Of a DNA stretch of 64,000 bases, positions 43,244 to 54,244 are shown one piece after another (within the stretch, counting starts at the first letter, position 1; each line of letters opens with the position of its first letter). The notes beneath the pieces were generated by a model. It ran no database searches. It had not been told where the DNA came from and saw only the letters and a program-made list of their open reading frames with translations. Source of the stretch: Kappaphycus alvarezii (lineage: Eukaryota; Rhodophyta; Florideophyceae; Gigartinales; Solieriaceae); assembly GCA_002205965.3 (NCBI GenBank), contig NADL03000532.1, positions 1-64,000 on the forward strand, given 5' to 3'. The position numbers were made by a program, and so were the translations under genes.

Positions 43244-43561
43244 TCACATGTTCAATGAGAGCAATGTCATACCTCCACTTGTTTTGCCATACAAGAACGG
43301 CGTCATATGTAACCACCGGCAGTTTATGTTCGACTGGTGCGTGACCTTATGATTGGGACGCAGGAGGCAGGGGTGGATTGATTGTGAGAGTTTGAAGGAC
43401 TGCGAACAGGGGAAGTTTCGATATGAAAAGTTTGAAATATCTGTGGACTTTTGGTCGATATTGATCTTCTCGTCAAGGAGCACAAAGAAAGACAACTGGC
43501 GTCCAACCGCGCCGGCACCAGGATCAAAAGCGGAAACAGGAATGTCAGATATTTGCGACAT
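43244..43561 (-). CDS. Hypothetical protein
   Basis: A 105-codon minus-strand frame beginning MSQISDIPVSAFDPGAG. The first ~60 residues look protein-like (FFVLLDEKINIDQKSTDIS); the rest is less convincing, so this may be a first exon followed by intron. No family recognised. A plus-strand frame (43353-43619) overlaps it and is judged the shadow. Confidence 0.3.
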   Translation of the reverse strand: MSQISDIPVSAFDPGAGAVGRQLSFFVLLDEKINIDQKSTDISNFSYRNFPCSQSFKLSQSIHPCLLRPNHKVTHQSNINCRWLHMTPFLYGKTSGGMTLLSLNM

Positions 43562-43619
43562 CCATTTGACGCTTTGGACAGATAATGTGAAGCAATTGTT
43601 CTGTGATCAAAACCCTTGA

Positions 43620-44115
43620 TGAGACATAAACTTAACTGTTCGGAAAGGCAAGGCAGTCGTACTAGTGATGAGCGCGCCGAAGCAATAAAGCTTGCGAAGG
43701 TGATGGCCTGCCAGAGGCCTGCTCATGCTGGTTGAGAGGTGCCGTCAAATAACAGTTGTGCTGACAGGGGGTCACTGAAAGCCACTTGGTAGACCACCAG
43801 AGTCTGAAAGCCCCTCGCATTGAATAAAGGAAGGTTCTACCTCAATTACTTGATATGCAGGTAAAATTAAGAGGGGCTGGTAATTCCGTACAAGTTACAG
43901 AGGTTAGAGATGAGGTTTACTGAAGCCACAATAGTTTTCTACCGTCGTTGATTGTGGTCTGATATTATAGTCAAATTCTTGTTCAGTACTAATTACGGGA
44001 CATGAAGTAGTGCAACAGATGAGCATTGCAGTCTTCCTTGCATGATGCGACCTGGGCTATCAAAGGAACAAGAGAACCAGCAACCCAAAACAAGGCTTGT
44101 GAGCTGCGGCGCCTA
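43620..44115. other. No gene recognised; 3' flank of the ApbE-fusion gene
   Basis: About 0.5 kb with short frames only. Confidence 0.5.
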
Positions 44116-44116
44116 A

Positions 44117-46352
44117 TTACTTTTTGAGAAACCCGCCGTCAAACCACAGGAGTGCCGATTCCCCAGACTCCACTTCCTCCACACCATCAACTGTCGCAAT
44201 GACCACGCCATGATCCCCCACATCTTGCACTTCAACCACACTCCCGTTCACAACAGCTACCGCGCAAGTCTTCAAGTCCTGCTCACCGGTCTCTCCCACC
44301 TCTCCCACCTTGACATACTTTTCCGCCAATCCTGTTCCCTTTGACCCCCCCATCAGATACGCCGTTACCCGCACACCACTGCCACCCAGCCCTGCAAAGA
44401 ACCTGCTCGAATGCCCAACATTAAAGCAAAACACATCTCCATCGCCCTCCCAAACCGCAACCGATGTAGCAGTCACTGCCGCTGCACCACCTTCCGCCAC
44501 CGCCGTCGTCAACACCCACACAGCTGCAGGCAACTGGCGGAACAACTGCCGAATCCGAGTAATAGCCGGCTCTAGTCGCATCTTCGCGAGAGGCATCTGG
44601 TATTCCACGGGAGGGACCTCAATCACACCTCCGTTGCATCGCGCATGCGCACAAGCCGTCGGCGAGACGGTCGCGTCGATCACCTCGGCTGAGACGAGCG
44701 CCCCGTTCCCGTCGGGCAACTCATACACAGCGGCAAGCTGGAGACGGAGACTGAGACCGGAAGGAACGTCGGTGGAATCAGAGCGCGCGGCAAGCACGTC
44801 GCAAACAAGGACCGTGTCGGAAGGGAGGGAGGATTGGGGGGCCGAAGTGAGGAAAGTGGCCAAGGGAACGGGGTGCATGGAGCACGACACAAGGCCATGG
44901 ATCGGCACCAAAGTATCAGCCGAGGACCGAACAGCACGGAATCCGACGACAGGAACCCTGGGCCTCAGAACGGACACCTGTTGTCCCGGAGCAGGAGCAC
45001 CGCTCGACAAAGGCACAGCAAGGGCAGGCGTGGAGGGTACAGGGGCCTCGATCGGGACAAACAGGCCAGGTGTGAAATAGTCACGATGTGCGGGGTGGTC
45101 CGATCTGGACATGATTGCAAACCCGCAGACTGCGTCTGGGCGGCGAGCCTGCACGTGCTCGAGGAAGTGGCGTGCGTCATTCACATCCTGACAGGTCATG
45201 GCGGCGGTGGCGAGAGCATCGGCGAGGAGGCAGGAGTTTGCAACGACGGCGACGGAGGCGACGGTGGTGCGGCCGGCCTTGAGGAGGGAGAGGGAGGTGG
45301 GGTGGGCGATGTGATGGAAGCCGTATTTGAGGAGGGAGAGGTAGTCGCCGGAGGTGGCGATGGCGGGGTGGGCGGGGGTGAGGTTGACGAGGTAGCGGGC
45401 GTCGGAGGGGTTGAGAAGCTGTGGGAGGGTGCGGTTCTGCCAGTGGGAGAAGAGGCGGGGGAGTGGGGGCGGGTAGAGGAGGGCGGCGCGCCAAGGGCGA
45501 TTTGCCGGGTGATGTCCGGCGACGCGGATGTCACCGGCCCAGTCGATGTAGCAGTCGGGGTAGTTGTTTGCGAGTAGGGTGGCGAGTAGGGTGTCGATGA
45601 TGTGGCCTTTGGAGAGGCCGTCGAGGTCGAGGCGGGTGTGGGCGTTTTCGCGGACGAGTGTGGTGGGGAGAGTTTGACGCGGGACCAGCCGATGGCGAAG
45701 CGGAGGGAGGAGAGGTGGGGTTTGGGCGGGGGTTGGCCGGTGGTGCGCAGGGAGTTTTCAAAGAGGGCGGAGATGGCGCCTGTGGTGGGGTCGAAGCGGG
45801 AGTCGGTGAGGGTGTGGAGGTCGGCGGCAGTGTGGAGGAGGTGTGCTAAGGGCGGGGAGAGGGGGTGCTTGCGACCTGGTTTGGAGAGGTTGAGACGGGA
45901 GAGTTCCGAGTCGGGGTTCCAAGCGTTGAGGAGGGCGTTTGCAGAGTGGAAGACCGGGTTGATGAGGGCGGAGAGGTTTTGATGTTGGTTCGGGGTGGGA
46001 ACGATGATGGTGTAGGGCATGGTCATGGCGGTGCCGGTAAGGACGGTGAGTTGCGGGGAGTGGGCGGACGGATTGGAGTCATGGGAGGGATGGACGTGGA
46101 GGTTGAGGGGGGCGGGGCGGCGGGGTCTGGGGTACGGACGAGGTTGGGCGGGGCTGCGGTGAGGAGACCGTGGAAGGCGACGTTGGAGGTGGAGGATTCG
46201 GAGATGCTGGCGGCGGCGGCAGTCTCGTAGGAAGATGGAGTTGCGGGGGCAGGTGCGGAGGGTGGAGTGGATTTGGATTTGGAGTTGGACTTTGAATGGG
46301 CTGGGGATGTGCGGGCGTTTTTCGCACCTGCTTTGGACTTGCGACGGAACAT
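44117..46352 (-). CDS. ApbE-like FAD:protein FMN transferase fused to a flavin-reductase-like domain
   Basis: From the ATG at 46352 (MFRRKSKAGAKN) a basic, Ser/Pro-rich N-terminus leads into an ApbE domain: GTAMTMPYTI, SELSRLN, TDSRFDPTTGA, LDLDGLSKGHIID, DWAGDIRV, ATSGDYLSL and SVAVVANSCLLADALATA. ApbE enzymes attach FMN to a Thr of target flavoproteins. The C-terminal ~350 residues include LFRQLPAAVWVLTTA and VFCFNVGHSSRFF, resembling the FMN-binding split barrel of flavin reductases. Two frame changes, at a G6 run (46107-46112) and a G4 run (45665-45668), each fit one missing base. The total is ~745 residues. It is transcribed divergently from FTR1. The fusion and the flavin-reductase label are inferences from motifs. 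Confidence 0.75.
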
Positions 46353-47916
46353 GAGAGGATCAAGGTGGTTTCGGTGATGGTGTGGATGGTGTGGATACGG
46401 CGCGGGGAGCGAGGGGGAGAGGAGGTGATATAAGCAGCCCATACGGTATAGCGCGAGAATGTTAGGGATGTGCGGAGCAATGGCAAACTTGGACAATACG
46501 GTAGATGGAGCAGAGGAAAACAATGGACCAATGCAAGGACTAATCTCAACGTCGACCAATTTTGTCATACTTTTTTTCCGTAACATTACAGAATGAACCC
46601 TAGGGTGGGACCAAAAAGAAACAGTCAGTATTGCATCCCAATTGGAAGAAGAAAGCTGCACGAATGCAGGCACTGCTGTACTGTACTGTACTGTAAAGTG
46701 CTGAGGGTAGACCGTATTATGTCCAGTTCATTACAGTACTGTACGTACTGAACATGGAGTACAATACAACGCTTTATCGATCGATAAATTTTAACGCAAA
46801 TATCGTTTATAATTACAGAACTGTACAGTACAGTAAAGTATTGCCTTGTACTCTACCGGTACGGTACTCTATTGTACATTCATTCGAGTATCGCGCAATT
46901 TGTTTTGGTGGTACAGTACAATGGCCTCTCGAGTAATACTGTACAGTACGATAATCATTGCAAAATATCTATTGAATCGTCTTGAGCGCTTGATTTCTAG
47001 TCCTTGTCGATATCATAATAATCCACCTTTATTGTTTACAAAACGGTACTGTACTGTATTGGTCCAATCCAATCCTCATCACGAGGACCTCCTACCAACA
47101 CTTTTAGAGCCACAGAGCTGTTTCGTGCACTCCATGAGCCAACTACGATATGTCAACTTTCATCTTACTTGCTCCCATTTGATCCACCCGACACCACTCC
47201 ATCCGCCTCTCAACACTTACCCGCACGAAAACCGCACGTCGTCCATCGCCTTGCCTCACCACCAACCCATCCATTCTCTATCGGATAGACCCCTGCAACC
47301 ACGATGCAATCTGGGCCGACACGGGGGGTTCATTTACTCTAGCAGATAAGCTGCCTGCAATCTCTTGTACACTTTCCGATCTTGATCCTCAAACTTCTCG
47401 TGATCCCCCCCCCTGCATAACCTTACCCTTACCCCTACCTCATCCCCACCATCCATCCACTTTCGATCTTCCGCTGTCCTATCTTATCCCCACACCGCCA
47501 TACAGGGCCACCGTAATCCAATGTGTCAACTGATCTAAACCCAACAACCAAATATCTCCTCCAGCAACATTGCCGTTTGCCGTCTTCTCCTCACTCCCGT
47601 GCCCCCTATTTATCGAATCTCAATTACTTCACCGTTATATCCTCCTTACTTTATTCATCTCACAGCCCTACCTATCTAAACTACCCCCTCACAAAAGTAC
47701 GGTCAGCATCCCGCACTTTTACCCAACTCGTTCCACCCGCACCACCCACACGTAAATCCAACCCCTCTATTGACGCAATTTCCCCCCTCGCGCTCACCTT
47801 TCCAGCCCGTCTCTCCTCAGCTCCTGCCCTTATAATCCCCTTGTCCACTCACTGCCCCACCTGCAACCCGTGCTTCCCACCACCTCTTCACAGCCTGCCC
47901 CCTCCCTACACGCACC
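46353..47916. other. Divergent intergenic region between the ApbE-fusion gene and FTR1
   Basis: A possible TATA (GCTTATATCAC on the minus strand, about 46428-46438) lies ahead of the ApbE-fusion gene. CTTATAATCCCC at 47829-47840 lies 77 bases before the FTR1 ATG. Bases 47100-47900 are pyrimidine-rich on the plus strand, a common feature of fungal promoters. Frames in this stretch are Pro/Ser/His-rich and not credible genes. Confidence 0.55.
46672..47065. repeat. CTGTA/TACAG pentanucleotide clusters
   Basis: Four CTGTA units run head to tail at 46675-46694. Related palindromic words (GTACTGTAC, CTGTACAGTACAG, ACTGTACAGTAC) recur at about 46733, 46820, 46912, 46941 and 47047. Similar clusters occur at 11.1-11.2 and 11.6 kb. 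Confidence 0.7.
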
Positions 47917-49521
47917 ATGGTCTCCGTCTTTTCCATCCCCGCCTTTTTCATAGTCCTGCGCGAGGTCCTCGAGGCCTGCCTCGTCGTCGGCATCGTCCTC
48001 GCCTACCTCAACAAAGTCGGCGCCACGCAGTACCGCAAGTGGGTCTGGATTGGAGCTATAGCCGGAATTGCCATCTCCGTCATCGTCGGCATCGTCTTTG
48101 CAATCGTCTTTTACGTCAATGACGACCAAATCTTCACCGGCAAGACGGAGAAGATTTTCGAGGGCGTCACCTTCCTCATCGCTGCCGCCCTGCTCACATG
48201 GATGATCATCTGGATGATGTACATGGGCAAGGCCTTGCAACAGAACATGGAAAAGCAGGTCGACAACATTGTCGACAGTGACCGTTCCCCGATACGCCGT
48301 AAGATTTCCATCTTTCTCATGATTTTCGTTCAGGTCCTGCGGGAGGGCATCGAAACCGTCGTCTTCTCATCGGCACTGTTAATGCCGATGACGTCGGTGG
48401 CTGGAGGGCCATCCCGCTGGCCGGCATTCTGGCTATCATTGCTGGTGTTGGCGTCAGCTTCCTCGTCTTCCGGGGTCTCGTCAACCTTGACATTGTCAAG
48501 TTCTTCTACCTCAGCGGCTTTGTTCTCATGGCGTTTGCAGCAGGGCTCACCAGTCATGCCTTCCATGAGTTGCAGGAGGTTGACCTGTTCGGTCCGTGGG
48601 AGCCCGAACCTCCGGCCCAGCGAGACTGGTATAATGCCCGATGTGGTCCACTGAAGGCTGCTGTGACGATGGTGACAATGAATTCTTCAGCATGCTCCGT
48701 GCATTGTTCGGTATCAGGACAAGCCTACATTCATCGAGTGGGGCACTTACTTTGCATACTGGCTTATCGTAGCTACCATATTCGTGGTGATCAATTGGGG
48801 GCAGATTCGTGCCGCGCGCCGCGCTACCGCTGTGCGCGCCCAGGGTTTCTCACTCTTGTCCCTGCTTTTCACTTTTGTGGCATTTGTGTTTGTGCTCATT
48901 AACCGTACATGGATTGGCATTGTCACCATGACCCTCTGCTTTGTCCTCTCCATCTTCTCCACCTTGGTTGTATTCAAGTTTTCAACGCGCTTCTTGAGCG
49001 CTCTGGCTCCATTCAGGCGTGTCGGAACTCTATTCTGTGGTGTAGCCTTTGCGTTGCTAACTATCTTTATGACTGTGCTACACATCGTGGAGATGGAATG
49101 TGAGGGCCGAGAAAATTGCTCTCTCGATATGTTTTTCTTTTTCGGTCTTATTTTCGACCCCGACTTTTTAGAACGTGGCCGCGAGGAATCCTCCTGGCCG
49201 GCACTTGCTGCCCTCTCCTTCTCCTTTGTAATTACTTTTTACTTCTTTGGCGCTCTCTCGTTCCTTCTCATCCTCCACTCTATGAACATTGCATCGGATG
49301 GCGAGTACATTGGGGACGATTTCGACAAAGTCAAAGCAAACGCTGTTGAGGACAGTTCTGAGAATATTGATTTTGAAGAAATTGGTGAGACTATGAACAA
49401 AGCGGACCCGCAGACCAGGGGGCTCCAGTTGCAGTGTAACATTGGCAGTCCACCAGACTACAACATATTGGAGGGCCGGCAGATATCTGTACTGCACGTG
49501 ATTGCTGCCGAGCCGAGGTAA
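47917..49521 (+). CDS. FTR1: FTR1-type high-affinity iron permease
   Basis: Begins [20 protein letters not shown]. The two REXXE iron-coordinating motifs of the Ftr1/EfeU family are present, REVLE at residues 15-19 and REGIE at 142-146, among about seven hydrophobic segments. In yeast, Ftr1 takes up ferric iron at the plasma membrane with a multicopper oxidase partner; no such partner is in this window. The frame shifts at about 48368, 48640 and 48711, and each is explained by one base missing from a short T, A or G run. Between and after the breaks the family residues continue ([20 protein letters not shown]). The frame then stays open to a Glu/Asp-rich cytoplasmic tail. Probably a functional gene with sequence errors; a recent pseudogene is the alternative. 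Confidence 0.88.
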
Positions 49522-49905
49522 TGAGTCAGGTGGCGCAGATGTCGAGGGCTTTTTGCCGTTTTACTCAAATATATGTCATATTCTGTTTTCAAATTCTGTT
49601 ATCCTGCACAACCTTGCGATCTAATTTATTTTTATGTCCCGTTACAAATATGGCATTGCCAAGAGTAATGTACACATCTTCGCTATCTTACATAGACTCA
49701 AAAGCCTCAAACAAATGTATTCACAGCCACGAGCGCTATCGCTGGGGAAAGCAATTTGAATTTAGTTGTGTGCTCCTTACGTCTTCCATCATGTCGGCGA
49801 GTGGGATTGATGGACTGTGATGATGACATCAGCATCAACAGGGTTTTTAAACGACTATGGAACCCGTTAAACACTTGAAAGTATTCACCTGTGATTCTCT
49901 GATTC
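49522..49905. other. 3' flank of FTR1, no gene
   Basis: Short AT-rich stretch between FTR1 and a non-LTR fragment. Nothing recognised. Confidence 0.5.
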
Positions 49906-49910
49906 TTAGT

Positions 49911-50345
49911 GCGCTGCATACGGGCTTCACAGTACCGATATAGCCGTCGACGTTACTGTGGCCCACCCCTCCGCACGCCGCCACATTTCGCCAAGTACGG
50001 TTACTGCCGGCGCCGCCACGACACTCGCAGAGCGCGAGAAACATCGTCATTACGGCACTTACTGCAACCGAAACGATATCCTCCTCTCCCCGTCGGGATT
50101 GATATCTATGGCGCCTTGGGCGACGACGGTAAGGGTTTTTTCCGCCGCCTTGCTTCCTTCGCTGCTTCCCGTCGCGGTTCCTCCCCTCAACAGGAGCTCC
50201 GCGACTTCGTTACCCGTTTTGCGTTTAGTCTCCAATTAATGCAGGCGCGACAAGTTTCTACCCGCCGCCCGCATCCGTAGTTAATTTATAAATACCCTCC
50301 GCACGCCTCTGTGCGACATTGTACGACAAATAAAGATCTACCACC
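49911..50345 (+). mobile_element. 5'-truncated copy of non-LTR family A
   Basis: About 435 bases matching 53737-54175: the end of the nuclease region (VDVTVAHPS, GIDIYGALG with frame changes) and the 3' UTR through ATAAAGATCTACCACC. Only the 3' end is present, as expected for a truncated retro-insertion. Confidence 0.85.
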
Positions 50346-50790
50346 TAGTATGCACTGGTACATCTTCTTGGAATGATTAAGCACTGTAGAGCACAGTAAG
50401 GAATTATGCAGTTGATAACGCACTCGTATTTGGCAACGCGGTCATGCCGTATTGAAAAACCTCGAGTGAAATTTGAATCAAACGGGTAATGTGGGATGCT
50501 GTACGGTAATGTTTGAAAGCCATGGTCGATAGTGGCCCGGAATATCCTAGAGGGTGGAGAGTGAAACTGCCTGCAGAGCGCGCTAGTTTATCCGAAAAGC
50601 AACTCGCGTGTTACTTGCTATTTCTAGCAACAAACTGCGTGGCTAAAGACGCCTACACCCATACTCATTACAATGGCACTAGCAGCTACTCTTCAACAGC
50701 CGAAATTCTTGAGCAGTCTTGCACATTACTGCAGTATTGAACAGTACTACATCCAAAGCATGTGACAGGATCTACAATACAAATAATGGC
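50346..50790. other. Spacer between two family A copies
   Basis: No gene. Bases about 50505-50560 (GTAATGTTTGAAAGCC, GGCCCGGAATATC) resemble 21520-21575, another old repeat fragment. Confidence 0.45.
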
Positions 50791-51254
50791 GCGTGTCAAC
50801 CAACTGGATAGTAACCGATAGCCCAGTCAACGAGCAGGCCGCGTTGGAGGTTAGTATCAACGCGGCGTGTCGTTCAGGGAAATTGCCCTCACCCTGGGAC
50901 AGTGGTTCCGAAATCTCTCGCTTGGAAGGAAGACGACAAATGCAAATGGTCTCCGGCTCGATGCTTCGCCACCGCTCTCCGGGACATCGATACGAAAATA
51001 CTTGCCAAACTGTCCGGCCTCCCTGGTTTCCCTGGAGCAGTCCATCTGCCTCCCCCATCAGCAGCGGCAGGTGGATTCAAACGCCGCCGTACCCAGAATG
51101 TCCCTGTTCCGCCTCAAATGGATGGCTGGATTACGGTCGGTGCCCCGAATGCCCAATCGCCCATCGCTCCGCTCCCTACTACACCAGCAGACACCAACCC
51201 GTATGATCTCCTTGAACACATTCCCGCCCCCGATGCCGACATGGATCCTAACGC

Positions 51255-52186
51255 ATGAGTCTTCCAGCTGTGAATCTAGTTTCAGGACCATCCGAGTCAC
51301 CCCTCACCTTCCGCTCCCTCCTCGCCGCCCCCTTCCCTGTTCTCACCTTCATTCCTCGCCCAGTCCAAGACGCGGCTTACGACTTATACTTTGCTGCCTT
51401 GTACCGCGTTATATCTGCTCCATCGCCGGAGCACAGGACTCGAGCCCTTCTGGAACTTCATGCCATCCCGAAGTGGGTTTTCCGACACAACCGCCCCCGC
51501 GCTCTTGGCCGCCGCCGCAGGGGAAAATTGCTCCAGCCTTGTTGACCGCATCCGCATGGCCTCTAGCCGCCTCTATGATGACCTCTTCGACGAGGCCTCC
51601 TCGTTGTTCATCTCCGCCCCCCTCTCCGATTCCATCCCCTCCCACCCTCGCCCGCCCTGACACGGCCCTTTGCAGATGCCGCCGCTTCCTCTCCCGGGGT
51701 AGCCCTTCCCGGGCCACAGCAGCCCTTCTCCAAATCGATCCCCCACTCTCCCCCAGCGAAGCTACCTTTCAATCCTTGGCTTCACTTCATCCCCCGCCCC
51801 CCATCCCAATCACTCCCATGCCCCCTCGCGGTTTGCCTCCGGCGCTAAAGTTCTCGGTCTCGGATGTCCGCCGTGCCATTCACAACCTGGATCCTTCAAC
51901 CGCTCCGGGGGCCGATGTTCTATCCCTAGTGTTCCTGCAAATGCTGCTCCGCCCGGCAGGTGGGGTCTCGACCGGGAGGGATTGCCTACATGCCCTGACA
52001 AAGTTCCTCAACCTCTGTTTGAACAGCGATCTGCCGGCCGCGTGCCGCCCGTATTTCTGCGGAGGCCATCTTACTGTGCTGCCGAAGCCAAGCGGGGGAA
52101 TCCGTCCGATCGCGGTTAGGCTTCTCTACCGACGTCTAATTTCTAGGCTCGCGGCACACAAAGTCACCCCCGCCATCCGCTCCTAA
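51255..52186 (+). pseudogene. Family A N-terminal region and RT start
   Basis: HAIPKWVFRHNRPRALG (about 51460) and then FSVSDVRRAIHNLDPSTAPG, LTKFLNLCLNSDLPAACR and LPKPSGGIRPIAVRLLYRRL (51850-52150) are the segments that precede and begin the RT fold in non-LTR elements. The second part is open in the frame that starts upstream at 50867; the first is in a different frame. A stop at 52184 ends it; the next frame takes over near 52200. Confidence 0.8.
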
Positions 52187-52199
52187 CTTCTGCCCCATC

Positions 52200-52700
52200 A
52201 GGTCGGGGTAGACGTCAAGAACCGCACCGATGCGATAATTCATTCTGTGCGTCGTCTTTCCCAGAGATTCGAGTTCCACGATTACGTCTTGGTCCAGATC
52301 GATGCTCGCAACGCTTTCTATTGCATCTCCCGCCAGTGCATTCTGGAAGCCGTACAGACACATGCCCCAGGCCTCGCACGGTGGGTACACTCTTGTTACG
52401 ATGCTCCTACAGAGCTTGCTTTCCGACCCTACTATGTCCGTAGTTCAGAGGGCACCCAGCAAGGTGATCCCCTCGGTCCCTTGCTCTTTGCCCTACCTCT
52501 CCATCCCTCTTGCTATCGTTACAGGAGAAGTTTTCACCTGCCCTGAACGCTTGGTACGCAGATGACGGTAACATTGTTCTTCCTCGGTCCCAAGCCGCTG
52601 CTGCCATCCGTTTCATCCAGCTTGAAGGAGGTCCACTAGGGTTCCAGCTCAACCTTGCCAAGACCCAAGTTTACGGCTTCTCCCATTTCCACTCCCCTTT
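52200..52700 (+). pseudogene. Family A reverse transcriptase core
   Basis: VLVQIDARNAFYCISRQ carries the first catalytic Asp. GTQQGDPLGPLLFALPL is the B motif. After a frame change near 52500, WYADDGNIVL supplies the catalytic ADD and GFQLNLAKTQVYGF the following motif. The QQGDPLGP form is typical of RLE-group elements. The break lies between B and C. Confidence 0.85.
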
Positions 52701-53069
52701 GGCACTTCCTTGCCCCTTTTCAACCCCCCTGGTTTTATCGTGCTGGGATCCCCGATTGGCTCGGACGCTTTTGTTTCCCAATTTTTCGCAGGCCGCACGC
52801 AGTTGACCGCATCTTCCAATCCCTTCGAGACTTGGATGATGCTCAATTGGCTTTCCATTTACAGCGCTTCTGCGCGAACGGCTCCAATGTAATGCCCTTG
52901 CTACATACGCTTCCCTCCACTCAATCTGCGGTTCTCGCCGCTAGCTTCGATCAGAAGCAGAGGGAAGCGTTCCACCAATTGCAGCTGCCCTGTCCAGAGC
53001 GAGCCTGGCTCCAAGCCTCTCTCCCCTTCTCCACTAGGTCTCCTGCAAACTTCAGATATTACCGAGGCT

Positions 53070-54057
53070 GCATACGCAGCATCTGTAATTGATTCTTTTG
53101 GACTTATCTCCGACCTGCTTACTTTTTCCCAGGACCGCCACTCGGAAGAGATCCCTTGGTCTGCCATCTCGCTCTTATTCTCCCGCCATCCGCAGCTGTC
53201 CTCGTCGCTTACAGCTACGGCTCTTTTCGAGCGTTGCTCATCGCCGGTCCCCGGCAAAAGGCTCCAGTCTGCGATCACAACTGAACTCATGCTATCGAAG
53301 TCCGATAGGTTGTTCTCGTCCGCGGCAGCCCACGACCGAGCACGGCTCCTCTCCGCGCGCACATCCTCCGCCTCGTCTGTTTTCTCTTCGCTTCCTCACC
53401 CCCACCGCGGTACGTGCATGTCCTCTTCTGCGTGGAAAGTCGCTCTGGCTTTACGTCTTGGCATCGCGCTTTCCCGGGATCTACTCGCTATCCGGTCTGC
53501 TCCCGCCGCTCGGCCGACATCGCACCCGTCTTAGATCCAAGTGGTCAACACGCGTTGACCTGCAAATACGGAGACGGAATGACTCGTCGTCATCACATCC
53601 TCCGCAACGTTCTTGCCCGCTACTGCAAGGACGTTGGGTTCGTCGCCCTCGTCGAGCATCCGCTCCTCTACCAGGTTCCCAACTCATCTGCGCATTCGGA
53701 GTCCCCGCGCTACGAATGGACATTTACATACCCGCTGCATACGGGCTTCACAGTACCAATATCGCCGTCGACGTTACTGTTGCCCACCCCTCCGCACGCC
53801 GCCACATTTTGCCAAGTACGGTTACTGCAGGCGCTGCCGCAACACTCGCAGAGAGCGAGAAACATCGTTATTACGGCACTTACTGCAACCAAAACGATAT
53901 CCTCCTCTCACCCGTCGGGATTGATATTTATGGCGCCTTGGGCGACGACGGTAAGGGTTTTTTCCGCCGCCTTGCTTCCTTCGCTGCTTCCTGTCGCGGT
54001 TCCTCCCCTCAACAGGAGCTCCGCGACTTCGTTACCCGTTTTGCGTTTAGTCTCTAA
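53070..54057 (+). pseudogene. Family A C-terminal zinc-binding and nuclease-like domain
   Basis: LSKSDRLFSSAAAHDRARLL leads to PVCSRRSAD...SGQHALTCKYGDG and MTRRHHILRNVLARYC, a Cys/His cluster then a basic helix. A frame change near 53670 is followed by ALRMDIYIPAAYGLHS and VDVTVAHPS, fitting the R-x-D...D arrangement of restriction-like endonucleases, then AESEKHRYYGTYC and GIDIYGALGDDGKGF. The protein ends at 54057 and a ~118-bp 3' UTR follows. Confidence 0.75.
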
Positions 54058-54244
54058 TTAATGCAGGCGCGACAGGTTTCTACCCGCTGCCCGCATCCGT
54101 AGTTAATTTATAAATACCCTCCGCACGCCTCTGTGCGACATTGTACAACCCATAAAGATTTACCACCACGGGATAGTGGTGCAAGGCTCGGCTGGCACAT
54201 ATCTGGCCGCCTCGTTAAATAGGACTTATAATCTTTGCACTATT

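Larger units (their letters stand above)
50793..54175 (+). mobile_element. Non-LTR retrotransposon family A, longest copy
   Basis: A single protein-coding region broken into several frames, ending in a 3' UTR that finishes with an ACC-type tail (ATTTACCACCACGG). It carries an RT and a C-terminal zinc-binding plus nuclease-like domain and no upstream APE endonuclease, which is the plan of RLE-type elements. The 5' end is uncertain; the first ~100 bases match fragments at 13.7 and 41.3 kb. Confidence 0.85.

Noticed and set aside
44310..45577. Long plus-strand frames (256 and 247 codons)
   Set aside because: They are antisense to the ApbE-fusion gene, whose minus-strand motifs are clear. Their Gly/Val/Glu-rich composition comes from the GC-rich codons of the other strand.
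47523..48122. 199-codon plus-strand frame upstream of FTR1
   Set aside because: Pyrimidine-rich promoter region, and its end overlaps the FTR1 start in another frame.
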